From NCBI GenBank assembly GCA_964023205.1, contig OZ026848.1:32041912-32105911 (forward strand): a DNA stretch of 64,000 nt. The letters are read 5' to 3'. The first letter of the stretch is position 1; every line of letters starts with the position of its first letter. The stretch is from Lutraria lutraria (taxonomy: Eukaryota; Mollusca; Bivalvia; Venerida; Mactridae). The notes under the pieces were generated by a model, which saw only the letters and a list, made by a program, of their open reading frames with translations, was not told the DNA's origin and ran no database searches. Made by a program: the position numbers and the translations under genes. This document shows positions 34,341 through 46,732 of this stretch, one piece after another.

Positions 34341-34509
34341 CAGTACAACCTCTCCAGAGCGGCCCTCTTTTGAGCAACAACCTCCCTTCTTCAACAACAG
34401 CATGATTTTTCCCACTGCACGATTTATTGTTAATCCAACCTCTCTAGAGCAACAACCTCTCCACAACAACGTAATTTTGCTTATCCCTTGGAGAGGTTTC
34501 ACTGCACTG
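34341..34509 (+). mobile_element. MITE family M1, copy a
   Basis: Begins TA/CAGTACAACCTCTCCAGAGC and ends GGAGAGGTTTCACTGCACTG. The ends are inverted copies of CAGT-n-AACCTCTCC. Internal ACAACAGCATGATTTTTCCC and CTAGAGCAACAACCTCT are shared with the copies at 40.8 and 49.3 kb. CAGT ends and TA flanks suggest a Tc1/mariner/pogo-type non-autonomous element. Confidence 0.65.
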
Positions 34510-34720
34510 TGACTTTATTCTACCGATTAATCTTTTTTTTCTCTTTTATAAGAATTATGAAATGTAGTTTGATCCATAAATTCAGAATAAGATCCACGTA
34601 AATAGTTCTTTGTCTGACTATTTTCTGTACGTAACTTAAGATCTCACGTGACCATGGTCCGGCGAGATTACAGTCAAAGGATACCCGGGGCGTGAATGCA
34701 TTACTATAAAAATATGAAAT

Positions 34721-35073
34721 CATCAAACAAAGGAGCGAAAGCTCTTAGAAATGGTTCACGTATTCCTTGATCTATTAACTAACTAGCTTCATTTAGTTAA
34801 CTTATGTACTTCCCCGTACAACTCATAGCGTGGTTATGTTCTCTATATTTAACAAGAAATACGTTTGTGGAATTTTCACAATTACTTCTTCATACTTTTC
34901 ATATTTCCCTTTTCTTCCTCTTCCATCAATCGTTCAGAACAGAGAGAAGGTAACGTACATTAGTCGTTTACCGAATTAAATCTACTGAACACGAGGCGCC
35001 ATGTTAAATATCTACACCTGAAGGTCATCAAAACAGTTGATCACCTCTCAACCATAATCTATCATCATTGAAC
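34721..35073. other. Spacer between M1 copy a and the 35-bp array
   Basis: No gene, element or repeat recognised; ordinary AT-rich sequence with a pyrimidine-rich patch near 34.89-34.93 kb. Confidence 0.4.
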
Positions 35074-36241
35074 TATGGTCCATGGTATACAAGCTATCAT
35101 TACTAAACTATGGTCCATGGTATACAAGCTATCATTACTAAACTATGGTCCATGGTCTACAAGTTATCAACACTAAACTATGGTCCATGGTATACAAGCT
35201 TTTATTACTAAACTATGGTCCATGGTATACAAGCTATCATTACTAAACTATGGTCCATGGTATACAAGTTATCAACACTAAACTATGGTCCATGATATAC
35301 AAGTAATCATTACTAAACTATGGTCCATGGTATACAAGCTATCATTACTAAACTATGGTCCATGGTGTACAAGTTATCATTACTAAACTATGGTCCATGG
35401 TGTACAAGTTATCATTACTAAACTATGGTCCATGGTGTACAAGTTATCATTACTAAACTATGGTCCATGGTATACAAGCTTTTATTACTAAACTATGGTC
35501 CATGGTATACAAGTTATCATTACTAAACTATGGTCCATGGTATACAAGTTATCATTACTAAACTATGGTCCATGGTGTACAAGTTATCATTACTAAACTA
35601 TGGTCCATGGTGTACAAGTTATCATTACTAAACTATGGTCCATGGTGTACAATTTATCATTACTAAACTATGGTCCATGGTGTACAAGTTATCATTACTA
35701 AACTATGGTCCATGGTATACAATCTATCATTACTAAACTATGGTCCATGGTGTACAAGTTATCATTACTAAACAATAGTTCATGGTGTACAAGTTATCAA
35801 CACTAAACTATGGTCCATGGTGTACAAGTTATCATTACTAAACTATGGTCCATGGTATACAAGCTATCATTACTAAACTATGGTCCATGGTGTACAAGTT
35901 ATCATTACTAAACAATAGTCCATGGTGTACAAGTTATCAACACTAAACTATGGTCCATGGTGTACAAGTTATCATTACTAAACTATGGTCCATGGTATAC
36001 AAGTTATCATTACTAAACTATGGTCCATGGTGTACAAGTTATCATTACTAAACTATGGTCCATGGTGTACAAGTTATCATTACTAAACAACAGTCCATGG
36101 TGTACAAGTTATCAACACTAAACTATGGTCCATGGTGTACAAGTTATCATTACTAAACAATAGTCCATGGTGTACAAGTTATCAACACTAAACAAGGGTC
36201 AATGTTGTACAAGTTATCACCACTAAACTATGGTCCATGTT
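35074..36241. repeat. 35-bp minisatellite, 34 copies
   Basis: TATGGTCCATGG recurs from 35074 to 36229, exactly 33 x 35 bp, continuing GTATACAAGCTATCATTACTAAAC in two halves. Variants (GTGTACAAGTT, AACACTAAAC, AACAATAGTCC) cluster, showing homogenised sub-blocks. No unique spacers, so not CRISPR-like. Confidence 0.97.
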
Positions 36242-36555
36242 TTCCAACCCACATGCTAAAGTTTCGGTTAGGCCACCTATATGCTTTAGCTCAAATATAA
36301 GCTATGTGACATATACGCCAGGTTACACATATGTTAGGTAATATATAAGTTAGGTAAAAAATATGTAAGATCACACATATTTTAAGTCAACATACGTTAA
36401 GTCACATATAGATAATGCATATGGGACAACTTAACATTTTAACATGATGTCACCCATTCAAGAGACGACAAGGACTGATTCATTGGTGTATTTCATGATA
36501 ATGATTCATTCTTAAGAAAAAATAATAACAATTGTTGGTTTGTCATAAGAATAAC
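36242..36555. other. Spacer with degenerate short repeats
   Basis: Between 36.24 and 36.42 kb short motifs such as CACATAT and GTTAGGT(C/A) recur irregularly, probably an eroded repeat. No gene. Confidence 0.4.
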
Positions 36556-37363
36556 GGTAGCCGAATGTTATTTATAAATAATTGAATGCATATAACAGTA
36601 GACCAGTGTTAGTTATGTTATGTATAAGTAATACAATGTATATAACTGTAGACCAGTGTTAGATGTGTTATGTATAAGTAGTACAATGTATATAACTGTA
36701 GACCAGTGTTAGATATGTTATGTATAAGTAGTACAATGTATATAACTGTAGACCAGTGTTAGATATGTTATGTATAAGTAGTACAATGTATATAACTGTA
36801 GACCAGTGTTAGATATGTTATGTATAAGTAATACAATGTATATAACAGTAGACCAGTGTTAGTTATGTTATGTATAAGTAGTACAATGTATATAACTGTA
36901 GACCAGTGTTAGATATGTTATGTATAAGTAGTACAATGTATATAACTGTAGACCAGTGTTAGATATGTTATGTATAAGTAGTACAATGTATATAACTGTA
37001 GACCAGTGTTAGATATGTTATGTATAAGTAATACAATGTATATAACTGTAGACCAGTGTTAGTTATGTTATGTATAAGTAGTACAATGTATATAACTGTA
37101 GACCAGTGTTAGATATGTTATGTATAAGTAGTACAATGTATATAACTGTAGACCAGTGTTAGATATGTTATGTATAAGTAATACAATGTATATAACTGTA
37201 GACCAGTGTTAGTTATGTTATGTATAAGTTATACAATGTATATAACTGTAGACCAGTGTTAGATATGTTATGTATAAGTAATACAATGTATATAACTGTA
37301 GACCAGTGTTAGATATGTTATGTATATAAGTAATACAATGTATATAACAGTAGACAAGTGTCG
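36556..37363. repeat. 50-bp minisatellite, 15-16 copies
   Basis: GACCAGTGTT stands at 36601 and every 50 bp to 37301, with a last degenerate copy at 37353. The unit continues AGATATGTTATGTATAAGTA and GTACAATGTATATAACTGTA. Copies with AGTTATG instead of AGATATG are numbers 1, 6, 10 and 13. Confidence 0.97.
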
Positions 37364-37524
37364 GTAATGCATTTCTAGAAGTTCACGTTTATTAACCGCG
37401 CAATTGTAAAGTAATTTACTCTCGAACTATAAACAGCTAAATTATGTCATAATTGTACGTTTTTTCTTTGGTAAATGGTCTATTACTGATTGCTAGTACA
37501 AGATGTCAAACAGTCTGAAATTGC

Positions 37525-37604
37525 TGATGTCGTAAAATATTTCATTTGTAATTCTACTTACTTCGATGTCGTAAAATATTTTCATTTGTAATTTTACGTA
37601 CTTA
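37525..37604. repeat. 40-bp direct duplication
   Basis: GATGTCGTAAAATATTT and CATTTGTAATT occur twice in tandem with a few differences. Confidence 0.9.
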
Positions 37605-38825
37605 GATTCCCATTACATAATGTTTTCTACGACGACTGAAATTTATAATTGAATGAAAAATTATTATTAGCATGTCATTCAGGATTCCTTAGATAGCTTC
37701 GATTTTTGTTCCAGAAAAAAAACTAAACGCACATGCTAGATGCGCATAGAAACTTTGCCTTGTAATTTAAAAAAAATGTTTTAAAGCGACCTCGGACAGC
37801 AGTCATTTAGTAAAAGGAAAAACATGCAAACGGCTCTCGGAGCGAAACAATGCTGTTCGATGCAACCAGATCGTTCAAAGACTGACCGATTCCAGAGCTT
37901 GCTTCAAAATCATGAATGCGGACACTTTACGGTGTAAACAGATGTTAAGCATTCGCTCGACAGGAATTATTTATTGTAAAGGATATACGTTCCTAAAATA
38001 TGATACATTGGTACATTATTTATTTCAGAAAACACTTTCTGTAATATTATGTTCTGTTGAGAAGTTCTTATTTCTTGATTATCCTTCAAAATGACAGAAC
38101 ATCGCACCAAACTTGCGGAAACTCACACATTAAAATTTGGGCAACTGAAAAAAACTCACACAACAGTTATTGCGGTAGTAAAATTTGTGTGGAAGCCTTA
38201 ATGACGAACAGCTGTGAGCTATTAAGTTTAAAATGGCTAGAAAAGTAAAATGGCAATAACTCAACTCGAATCTTGAGTGGTTGTACTTGGTACTGAAGAC
38301 TTCTCTCAATTGTGTTGTTCATTTCTGCAAGAATAAAAAGTTTGTAGCTGTTTCCGAACATGAATATGTCAACTAAATTGATTCGTCGAGAAATAAATGC
38401 GAAATAATTTCTCATCAGGTGTTACGCGAAAACGATCGTTTTGTGTTAATTTATTGTCTAAATATGTGTGAATCGTTCTAGGAAATGGTAGCCTGTTTTT
38501 TTCCCTTAACGTTATAACGTTAATGTATTGATTCATCATTTGATTGCTTCCATGGTTTATAGGTTCACCTTACTTACATCTTGTAAATGTATCACGTTCA
38601 TAGAATCATCCGGTGTTCAATATTTTCCATAACGTATTAGTTGATTTCAAATGATAAGCACGAACATGTTTATCAGAAAATTCAATCAATGACGTGATAA
38701 ATATGACGTCAATAAAACAAATTTAACTATCGTGTTCATGAGTGCATGTATGAAGGACCATCCAAAAGTTCGTACATTTGATATGCTTACATATTTTACC
38801 TTTGCACTTTTTGATTAATTTATCT
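37605..38825. other. Intergenic, no gene seen
   Basis: Includes the perfect palindrome TTAACGTTATAACGTTAA at 38506-38523. Frames at 37912-38094 and 38057-38248 have no recognisable product. Confidence 0.45.
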
Positions 38826-38992
38826 ATTTGGGTTAAGTGCCGTTTTCAGCAATGTTTCGGTTATACGCGGCAGCCGATTCTCGTCCACAAGAAACCGGCA
38901 ATTTCTCGACATATGAAGGAAATCGACATTGTTGTCAAATTTCCATGCATGGGTATAACCTGCCGCCACCAGGAATCGAACCCGAATAATTT
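38826..38992 (-). mobile_element. tRNA-derived SINE, minus strand
   Basis: On the minus strand, B box GGGTTCGATTCC in ATTCGGGTTCGATTCCTGG, followed by TGGCGGCAGGTTATACC. It ends in the same core as the 44.3-kb element: GTATAACCGAAACATTGCTG and ACGGCACTTAACC. About 165 bp. Confidence 0.65.
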
Positions 38993-40477
38993 TTTATAAA
39001 CTTGAAATTATGTTTCATTTCATTGTTCCTACTGAAACTATGGTACAGATTAACACTCAACACATATAATATAAATACTTGTTATACATTTGGTTCAAGA
39101 ACTACATCTTACACATTTCTTAATTTTAAACCAGGTATACTAAGTGTTTATAAAGATATTAAATGTCAAGTTAGGTACATACGATTATGGCGATGATGTA
39201 ATTAAACCCAAAGCCCTCATTAAGCACCCAGTGCGTCAACCAATTTAACTTAATATATCTCCAACTTTTATCAAAACTACAAATTCTGCAATGTATACGT
39301 ATACAACAAGTGGTACTATTTTCTGTGTTGTTCTTAGGTTATCGATTTTTTTTCAACACGATGACATAGGAAGGAGATTTTTGAGGATATCACCTTCCAA
39401 AAATGTCCCAAAGTGAGGGCTACAAACTTAGACTGTCAGAGACATTGTCGTAAACATTTATACATATATGATTATATCTGCCTTACTTATCAGTCCATGG
39501 GCAATCTTTAATCACCAGCACATCACTCGTTCTCCCACACTAACTGTTAGGTATTTCCTTCCAAATTACCCCTGATCTAATCATACGGCTGGACAACCTT
39601 GGATTAGGTCATACAAAGCATGTGTTCTTACTCTAATCGTTCATGCTTATTAATTCCTTTGCTTTTGTTAACGGTCAGTGTGTACGTATCTTTACTAGGT
39701 AAAAGAACAAGACAAAATCATCGTTTTATAGATTGAATTAATGAAGCTAACTTCAGCTTCACTAAAGTGTTAACATAAGATTGTTTTTCAAGTTGAATAG
39801 GAGTTTTCTTGAATTTGGAAAAGCAAATTTTAAATTATTTATTACATTTTTCGCTTCCAATGTCCAAGTATAATAGTCACATAGTATTTATTTCCATGGC
39901 ATCATTTTTTAAGATTCTCGGAGAATACTCGCCATGATGTAATAACACTCTTAATTTGACTTCTTGATGAAGCCAGTATCGGGCTTATGAGCAATATAAC
40001 TAATAATGTCTTAGGAATGCAATTTATTTACATCATACATTAACGTTGAATTATGTTGTTGTCTTTCTCTCTCGTGAACTTGCACGTAAAGTCAGTCACA
40101 AAGATCATAATTAGCACGGTAATTACCGAGACAATCCGAATTACTTACCAAGTATGAATCTGAGGCTCCCTGTGCAGATGAGAGAAATTGATCGACGTTG
40201 CATTGACACGGGAACAGCTGCGCGCGCCAGTTCACGCTAATATCACCTTCCATTTATCGTCTGCTACCAACCGATTATCTGCTTATGTAATTAACAAAAT
40301 AAAGATAATCAAACAATTTGCGTCGGGAGCCATTGTTTTACCATCGTCGCTGTTGGCTGCGAACAACGTTACTCGTAAATGTCCATACAGACGTTATAAG
40401 ATGAATCTCGACAGATATGTTCGTACAATTTTGACAATGACAATTGTAACATTAGACATGAAGTATCATTCTATGTC
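38993..40477. other. Intergenic, no gene seen
   Basis: AT-rich. Frames at 39002-39196 and 40188-40511 lack domains. A slightly GC-richer stretch lies at about 40.18-40.26 kb. Confidence 0.4.
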
Positions 40478-40551
40478 ATCATGTATATTAAATATGGTAT
40501 CATGTATATAATATATGTTATCATTTATACAATATATGCTATCATGTACAC
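40478..40551. repeat. 21-bp tandem repeat, about 3.5 copies
   Basis: ATCATGTAT-type starts at 40478, 40499, 40520 and 40541. Confidence 0.9.
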
Positions 40552-40804
40552 TTATAAATCTTACTCTATTGTTTTATATATAAAGACATTTTATTAGAGG
40601 ATGAAATTCATCTTCAATATCTTGATGGTTACACTAGCGACATAGTCTATTTTCAAAGTGGATCTACTGTGCATTCTATGCGTAGAGCATCTAAATTTTG
40701 ATAATGATATTTCTATGACGATTTGAAGAGCCTATAAGTTTCTAGTATACAGATGTCCAATCTTGGTGAGCATTGTCTTAAATACGCTGTTTAAATAATG
40801 TTTC

Positions 40805-40938
40805 ATTATGTTGTTGAGAGGTTGTTGTTCTAGAGAGGTTAAATTGATAGTTAAATCGTGCAGTAGGGGGAATCATGCTGTTGTTGAAGGGAGGTTGTTG
40901 CTCGAGAGAGGGCCACTCTGGAGAGATTGAACCGTAGT
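40805..40938 (-). mobile_element. MITE family M1, copy b
   Basis: Reverse complement of copy a: GAGAGGTTGTTGTTCTAGAG, then CATGCTGTTGTTGAAGGGAG, then CTCTGGAGAGATTGAACC. The outer end is degenerate. Confidence 0.65.
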
Positions 40939-40939
40939 T

Positions 40940-42391
40940 AGTTATTTCTGATACCGCTGATCTTGGTGTGTTATGTATTCACAATTTAGGGTACATTTAA
41001 TCATAACATTAACCACATCACGTGTTTGATTACAGATACATGTTGTCATATCGTATGCTCCTTCTGAACAACATTGCAAACATTGTAGTTACAGGACGAA
41101 GCTCGATAAACCCTTTGACGAGTAATTTGTACCTCGAGAACACTTGCCTTCTGTACCAATGCATGAAATATAAAGTATCTAGCCACGAAGAAACTTCAAA
41201 GGAATTTAAGACTGTTCATGTATCTCTATTTAATTGCTAGGCATTATAACATTACAGAATAAGTACATGTTAATGGCCGAAGCGAAGTATGGACGCGTGC
41301 TGACTTAATTACTTGCACCCGGACGGCCCTCGGGGTAATTATTATAATTAAGTGATCGCTGGTTTCCAGTTTCTTACCTAGATTTCAGGCCGGGATACAG
41401 TCATGTCTGTATAGTTTAACATCACGTAATCAAATATCTCTGAACTCTTTTGTTGGAACTTAAAATGGAATCGTATCACGTCCAAATTAAAAATAAGAAT
41501 TTATATTCATTTTACCACATAATGCATTCACTTTACGGTCACAGGTTTTCTCTCTTATAAGTTTTAAGATAAACGTCGAAATCAGTTCACTTTTCTTCAT
41601 TTTGGCAAATCAACTCAGTGGCACTGCAAACTTTATCCGATCATTTCGAATCAATTTCATACGAGTATATGACAAAATCCCCGTGTTCGGATTGTTCCCT
41701 GGTGGTTGTGATCACCTGACCATGTTAAACTTCTGAACAAGACGGGAAATGATCCGAAATACGAGTCATTAGTAGTGACTGGTGTTGAATTCACGTTCCT
41801 TGCTTAACGACCAGTCCAGAAGTATTCCGAATGACAGCACAGGAAATAACCTCAGTGACATCTGTTAAAGACAGCGGAGCACGTGATTTTTACACCGCTT
41901 AAGTTTCTAAATGTATTTTCCTTAAAGTTTAAACGATTCTGTGAGAAGACGACGCATTAATTGGCTGAGCAGACACCGGGGAAGAAAAAAACACGTCGGC
42001 GGGAATTGTTAATGCTATTTTCACCGCATAAAACTGTAAACACATCTATTTTGTGGATACATTGAAAAAAAAAATCATTGTGACGTTACCATGAAATGAC
42101 AAACGAATCGGTTTACCACTCTAAGACTGTAAATCTCTGTACGCGTATAACAGTACTTTGTACAAAAACCCGACGAAGCATAAAATTTGCCGTATTATTT
42201 TCATAATAAGTTTTTGAAATTTACGTGGCGCCCATGGAAAAACTCTTACAAATTACATGCATGTTTATGAATCGAGTCCTTGTATACATTTTGTTGCTTT
42301 GTTGTTTAAATGTATAGTTTTAAGAGTATATATTTTGTTCATTGGTAAATTAAAACAAGTTTACAATTTATCAAAACCAAAATGATTTGTA
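40940..42391. other. Intergenic, no gene seen
   Basis: No coding signal. Around 41.30-41.36 kb a GC-rich core (TTGCACCCGGACGGCCCTCG) sits between TTAATTAC and TAATTATTATAATTAA, both homeodomain-like sites. This is suggestive only. Confidence 0.4.
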
Positions 42392-42735
42392 CCCTAAATT
42401 AAACAATTCCGTCATTCAAATAGTTTGTGCATGTATTCATCCCAAATTGAACAAATCCGTCACTCAAATAGATTGTACACGTATTCACCCCAAACTAAAC
42501 AATTCCGTCACTCAAATAGATTGTACACGTATTCACCCCAAATTGAACAAATCCGTCACTCAAATAGATTGTACACGTATTCACCCCAAACTAAACAATT
42601 CCGTCACTCAAATAGTTTGTACACATATTCACCCTAAATTGAACAATTCCGTCACTCAAATAGTTTGTGCACGTATTCACCCCAAATTGAACAAATCCGT
42701 CACTCAAATGTGTTCGTACATGTATTCACCAATAT
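42392..42735. repeat. 48-bp minisatellite, 7 copies
   Basis: Starts at 42392, 42440, 42488, 42536, 42584, 42632 and 42680. Core CCCAAATTGAACAAATCCGT, then CACTCAAATAGATTGTACAC. The 128-aa frame over it (HPKLNKSVTQIDCTRI repeats) exists because 48 is a multiple of three. Confidence 0.95.
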
Positions 42736-44317
42736 TTTATTCCTCCGGAGTAAACATCAAATATGAGTCCTAACTAATCAGTTAATATATTTGTTAGAGA
42801 TACAATAATTCTACAGATTGTTTTTAAGCCCCAAAAGTTGCATCTACGTGTCTATAAATTCATCGTGTCTATCACCTCATTCACTGGTATCTAGATTCAT
42901 ACTTTATTTTATACAAGATATCATATTATGAGGCTTAAATAGTGATCTATAATTAACCCGCTCTCAGAAATGATTTTGGCTCGTCGAACGATCATTTATC
43001 ATAGTTATATAATATTAGATCTAGACACCATTACATAAGTTTGTAAAACATGGAGATACTCATTTAATACCCGCACACTACTAAACTAATATGACTTTAA
43101 TTGCCTCATTGCTTGTTTGCGTATATTAAATACTTAACCATCTTATTTTTTGGCTGTCGTGTGTTTTTAGACTAAATCTGAAACTTCGCTTTATAATTTC
43201 TTATTTTGTAAAATTAAAATAAATGTTATTATTGAAATAATTTGTTCATTTTAAACATTATTGTTGATTCTCATTGTAATTGATTTAGGACTTGTGGAAT
43301 AAATCTATAATTAGTACATTTACGTTTAGTTTGTGAAGTCGTAAAAATGCACGCATGCGATCGTATACATGTAATATACGTTTACATGCTTTAAACGAAT
43401 GTTTGTACATCGTAAGATACGAAAATACATTTTCCAATCTTAAATACATCTCGAACAATTGTTGTCAAAACCCCTGTGTAGATAAAAGCTATAAATCTTA
43501 CTCCAGCTGTCTTGGGCAACTGCAACAATCATCAATGACGCTGTATATTTACTCTCACTTTAAAACTCGGCTGTAATTTCACACATTTCCGCTCATTGCG
43601 TCTCATTCAATTTGTTTATCTACATATTTACGAATGAACCTCTATGTGAGCCCGTGTTTTACTGGGAAATGTTTGAAGGACAGGTGGCGCTTTTCTAAAC
43701 CTTTCTACAAGCACTCGGAGCAGTTCGAAATTAATTGACTCTTTAGTGCTTTCTTTCAAAAATCACCCGGAATGATGGATTGAACAGGCTAAATCGTTTT
43801 TCCAAGTCTTAAGTCCACGTATGATCACCTTTTTCTCTATTTCAACCATTGGCAACGACTGTTTGAATTTTTAGTGTAAGCTCATCGTATAAACACGCGA
43901 GGTTAACATAGCTATATGACTTTCTTTTGTCATTTTTCAAAGATACGAACATAAAAATGTATGGAAACTATGCACGGCTGTGGAGAACTATCATGGTGTA
44001 TTATATGTTGTGACACGTTAAATCGGTAGCATAGTTGAGTAGCTATCTTGTTGATTTCGATATAACTCAATATCTAGAATGTCAGATGAATATTTCCGAT
44101 GAATAAAATGAGGGATTCCATATCAACACTCGTAGTTTGAACGTATAACTTCAAGCAACGAATTTGTTCATTGTTTTGGGATTTTTTAGCAAATAAGAAG
44201 AAAACACGAGCAGATTTTTAAGACGAAGTTGAAATGGCTTGGTGAAAACCATTATAAGTCACAAGTCTACTGGAATGTATTAAAGTTTTAACTTTGTCGC
44301 TTGTATTTGATACTCTG
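42736..44317. other. Intergenic, no gene seen
   Basis: AT-rich. Only short, unsupported frames (for example 43355-43576). Confidence 0.45.
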
Positions 44318-44600
44318 GGCAGCGGCCGTGGTCCGGTGGTTTGTACGCTGGACTTGCAGCCCAGTCATCAGGGTTCGAGACTTCATCGCGGCATATTATA
44401 CCTTTAGACTTTTCAATAATGTCGATTCTCGTCCAAATGTGGAGAGGTTGCCGGCTCTTAGTGGAATGATAAGTTGGTACTGGTTAAAATACAGTCCAGG
44501 GAAACCGGTTTGGTTCAGCCGTCGAGTTATAACTGAAATGTCATTGAATACTGGCGTTAAACCCACTGGAACGAGAGACGCTCAGGGTATTCTGATATCT
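44318..44600 (+). mobile_element. tRNA-derived SINE, plus strand
   Basis: tRNA-like head: GTGGTCCGGTGGTTTGTACG (A-box region) and GGGTTCGAGACT (B box). Later AGCCGTCGAGTTATAACTGA and ACTGGCGTTAAACCC, the conserved core shared with the 38.8-kb copy and typical of molluscan SINEs. The 161-aa frame at 44301-44786 runs across it and is not a gene. Confidence 0.7.
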
Positions 44601-44789
44601 CACTCGGCGAATGATTCAAGATTTCTGTCAAGAACTCATATTTTAAATCTGGACTATTTTTTCATTGTTCCGGGGCCTAATTGTGAAGTTGTAACTTCAC
44701 AAAGTATTCTCTGTAAATATTTTTCATTTCAGAGTTTTTATAAAGACTATAAAAATCATAAAAACTCGTGTAAAAACAAGAGTTGAACA

Positions 44790-45258
44790 TTATATGTACC
44801 TCGGCAACATACGTAAAGTATCATTTTATTCACGTTCATTATTCCAACAGCTGTTTGAAGTTCGTTCTATTATCTTTTTGCACTTCTTCATCAAAACGAA
44901 CATTTACTTTAAACCTCTTACTGGTGTCCTCCTAACTCTCAGAGCTAAGTGTACATAATTCAAAATCCCACTTTCACCAGTTCCCTGTGGGCCATTACAC
45001 TTAAATACATTGCTTCTTTGCTGTAATTTAATAATAGTTCCATCCCTATGTACGTGGAGATTTTGGGGCGAAAAATTAGTAAATGACTAATAATGCTTTA
45101 GCGTTATGACATCAAATTATTATCTAATAAAAGCTTTTTGACTTGTCTTAAAAGACACATATGTATAGTTTCTCTTCAATTAATAATAACGTGGTATCAA
45201 GATGGACACAACTTAAAACGTCTGTATGTTATACGTGACTATTAAGTTAGCTGACAAA
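44790..45258. other. Intergenic, no gene seen
   Basis: AT-rich; nothing recognised. Confidence 0.4.
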
Positions 45259-45259
45259 A

Positions 45260-45420
45260 GTCAAACCTCTGAACAAAGGCAGTCCTTTGGGAAAGACGTA
45301 ATGTGGCCTTTATTGACAGGTAGCCATTATTCGGAGGTTATTTTGTTCTAAATAGTTAATGTCTGTTTTTAAAAGAATGGCCATCATTCAGATGTGGTCG
45401 CTAACACAGGTGTGACTGTA
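45260..45420. mobile_element. MITE family M2, copy a
   Basis: AGTCAAACCTCTGAACAAAG at one end and CTAACACAGGTGTGACTG/TA at the other. Internal AATGTGGCCTTTATTGACAG is shared with the three other copies. Ends are inverted versions of CAGTCAAACCTGTG. Confidence 0.65.
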
Positions 45421-45537
45421 ATATAATTACTACTTGGGTTCGAATCAAAGTGCATGCAGGGACAACATTAAACGTTTTATGGTATCTAAATATAGAATCG
45501 CCTATTTAAAATGTTGATTCGTATACAACCGCCTGAT

Positions 45538-46052
45538 TGTCGTTGCTGTTGTTGCTATTGTTGCAATTGCTGATGATGATGTTGATGTCTGTGTTGCTGC
45601 TGTTGATGATGTTGTCGGTGTTGTTGTTGCTGTTGCTGTTGATGATGTTGTCGGTGTTGTTGTCGCTGTTGCTGATTATGATGTTCTCTGTGTTGTTGTT
45701 GTTGTTGCTGATTATGATGTTCTCTGTGTTGTTGTTGTTGTTGCTGATTATGATGTTCTCTGTGTTGTTGTTGTTGTTGCTGATTATGATGTTCTCTGTG
45801 TTGTTGTTGTTGTTGCTGATGATGATGTTCTCTGTGTTGTTGTTGTTGCTGATGATGATGTTATCGGTGTTGTTGTTGTTGCTGCTCATGATGATGTTCT
45901 CGGTGTTGTTGTTGTTGTTGTTGCTGATGATGTTGTCGATGTTGTTGTTGTTGCTGCTGCTGATGATGATGATGTTCTCGGTGTTGTTGTTGCTGATTAT
46001 GATGATGTTGTCGGTGTTGTTGTTGCTGCTGATGATGATGATGATGCTGTCG
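45538..46052. repeat. Compound trinucleotide microsatellite
   Basis: GTT, GCT and GAT triplets with an internal longer period (GATTATGATGTTCTCTGTG recurs). Long frames on both strands (Leu/Met-rich on plus, Asn/Ile-rich on minus) are artefacts of the triplet period. Confidence 0.97.
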
Positions 46053-46596
46053 GAGTTTTACATAATTTCATATGAAACATTTTAATACACTTAAACTAGT
46101 CATACTATTATTACTTATATTATCATGTAAGGATATATTTGAAGAATTACATGCAATAATTTTGTTGATTGGCTTTAAAAAAAAAATGAAAAAAAGACGC
46201 AAAATAACATGCACTTAAATTGTTTATAAGTACTAGTTAACCATTTAGATGTGGGTTAATGAGAGATAAAAACTTACATTATGTTTAAGTCCTTAACACT
46301 GTCTTCAAATAAACATAAAGAAATGTGAAATAATTAGCCCTCTTATCTTACAAAGAGTTGTGTCAGAATTTTCTAAGAGTAGTAAAGCCATAAAAATATC
46401 TTACATGACCGACAGCACTTGTGGAACTTGTGTGGAGCTTTCTTTCAAACCATTGAACAATTAAAATTATGTATGAAAAATACACGAAAATGTCAAAATG
46501 CGAAAATTTACGTTTGCATTGATGTGTCATTTGTCTTCTTCAAACTTTTTATGAATTAAATCACGTCAAAGTACCAAGAACACAATCTTTTCAAAC

Positions 46597-46732
46597 GGGA
46601 AAGGGAAAGTGCGGCCTTTATTCACAGGTGGCTTTATTCAGATGTCATTTTGTTGTAGATAATAGATAATAATGATTTTTAAAAGAATGGCCTTTATTCA
46701 CACAGTGGCCTTTATTCGGAGGTGTGACTGTA
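46597..46732. mobile_element. MITE family M2, copy b
   Basis: GCGGCCTTTATTCACAGGTG, TTTTAAAAGAATGGCC, then CGGAGGTGTGACTG/TA. The left end is truncated. Confidence 0.65.

Noticed and set aside
35074..37363. CRISPR-like regularly spaced repeats
   Set aside because: Units are directly tandem with no unique spacers, and the sequence is eukaryotic.
44301..44786. 161-codon frame on plus
   Set aside because: It overlaps a SINE with pol III boxes; no domain or splice site supports it.
45506..46085. Asn/Ile-rich and Leu/Met-rich frames
   Set aside because: They are translations of a GTT/GCT/GAT microsatellite.
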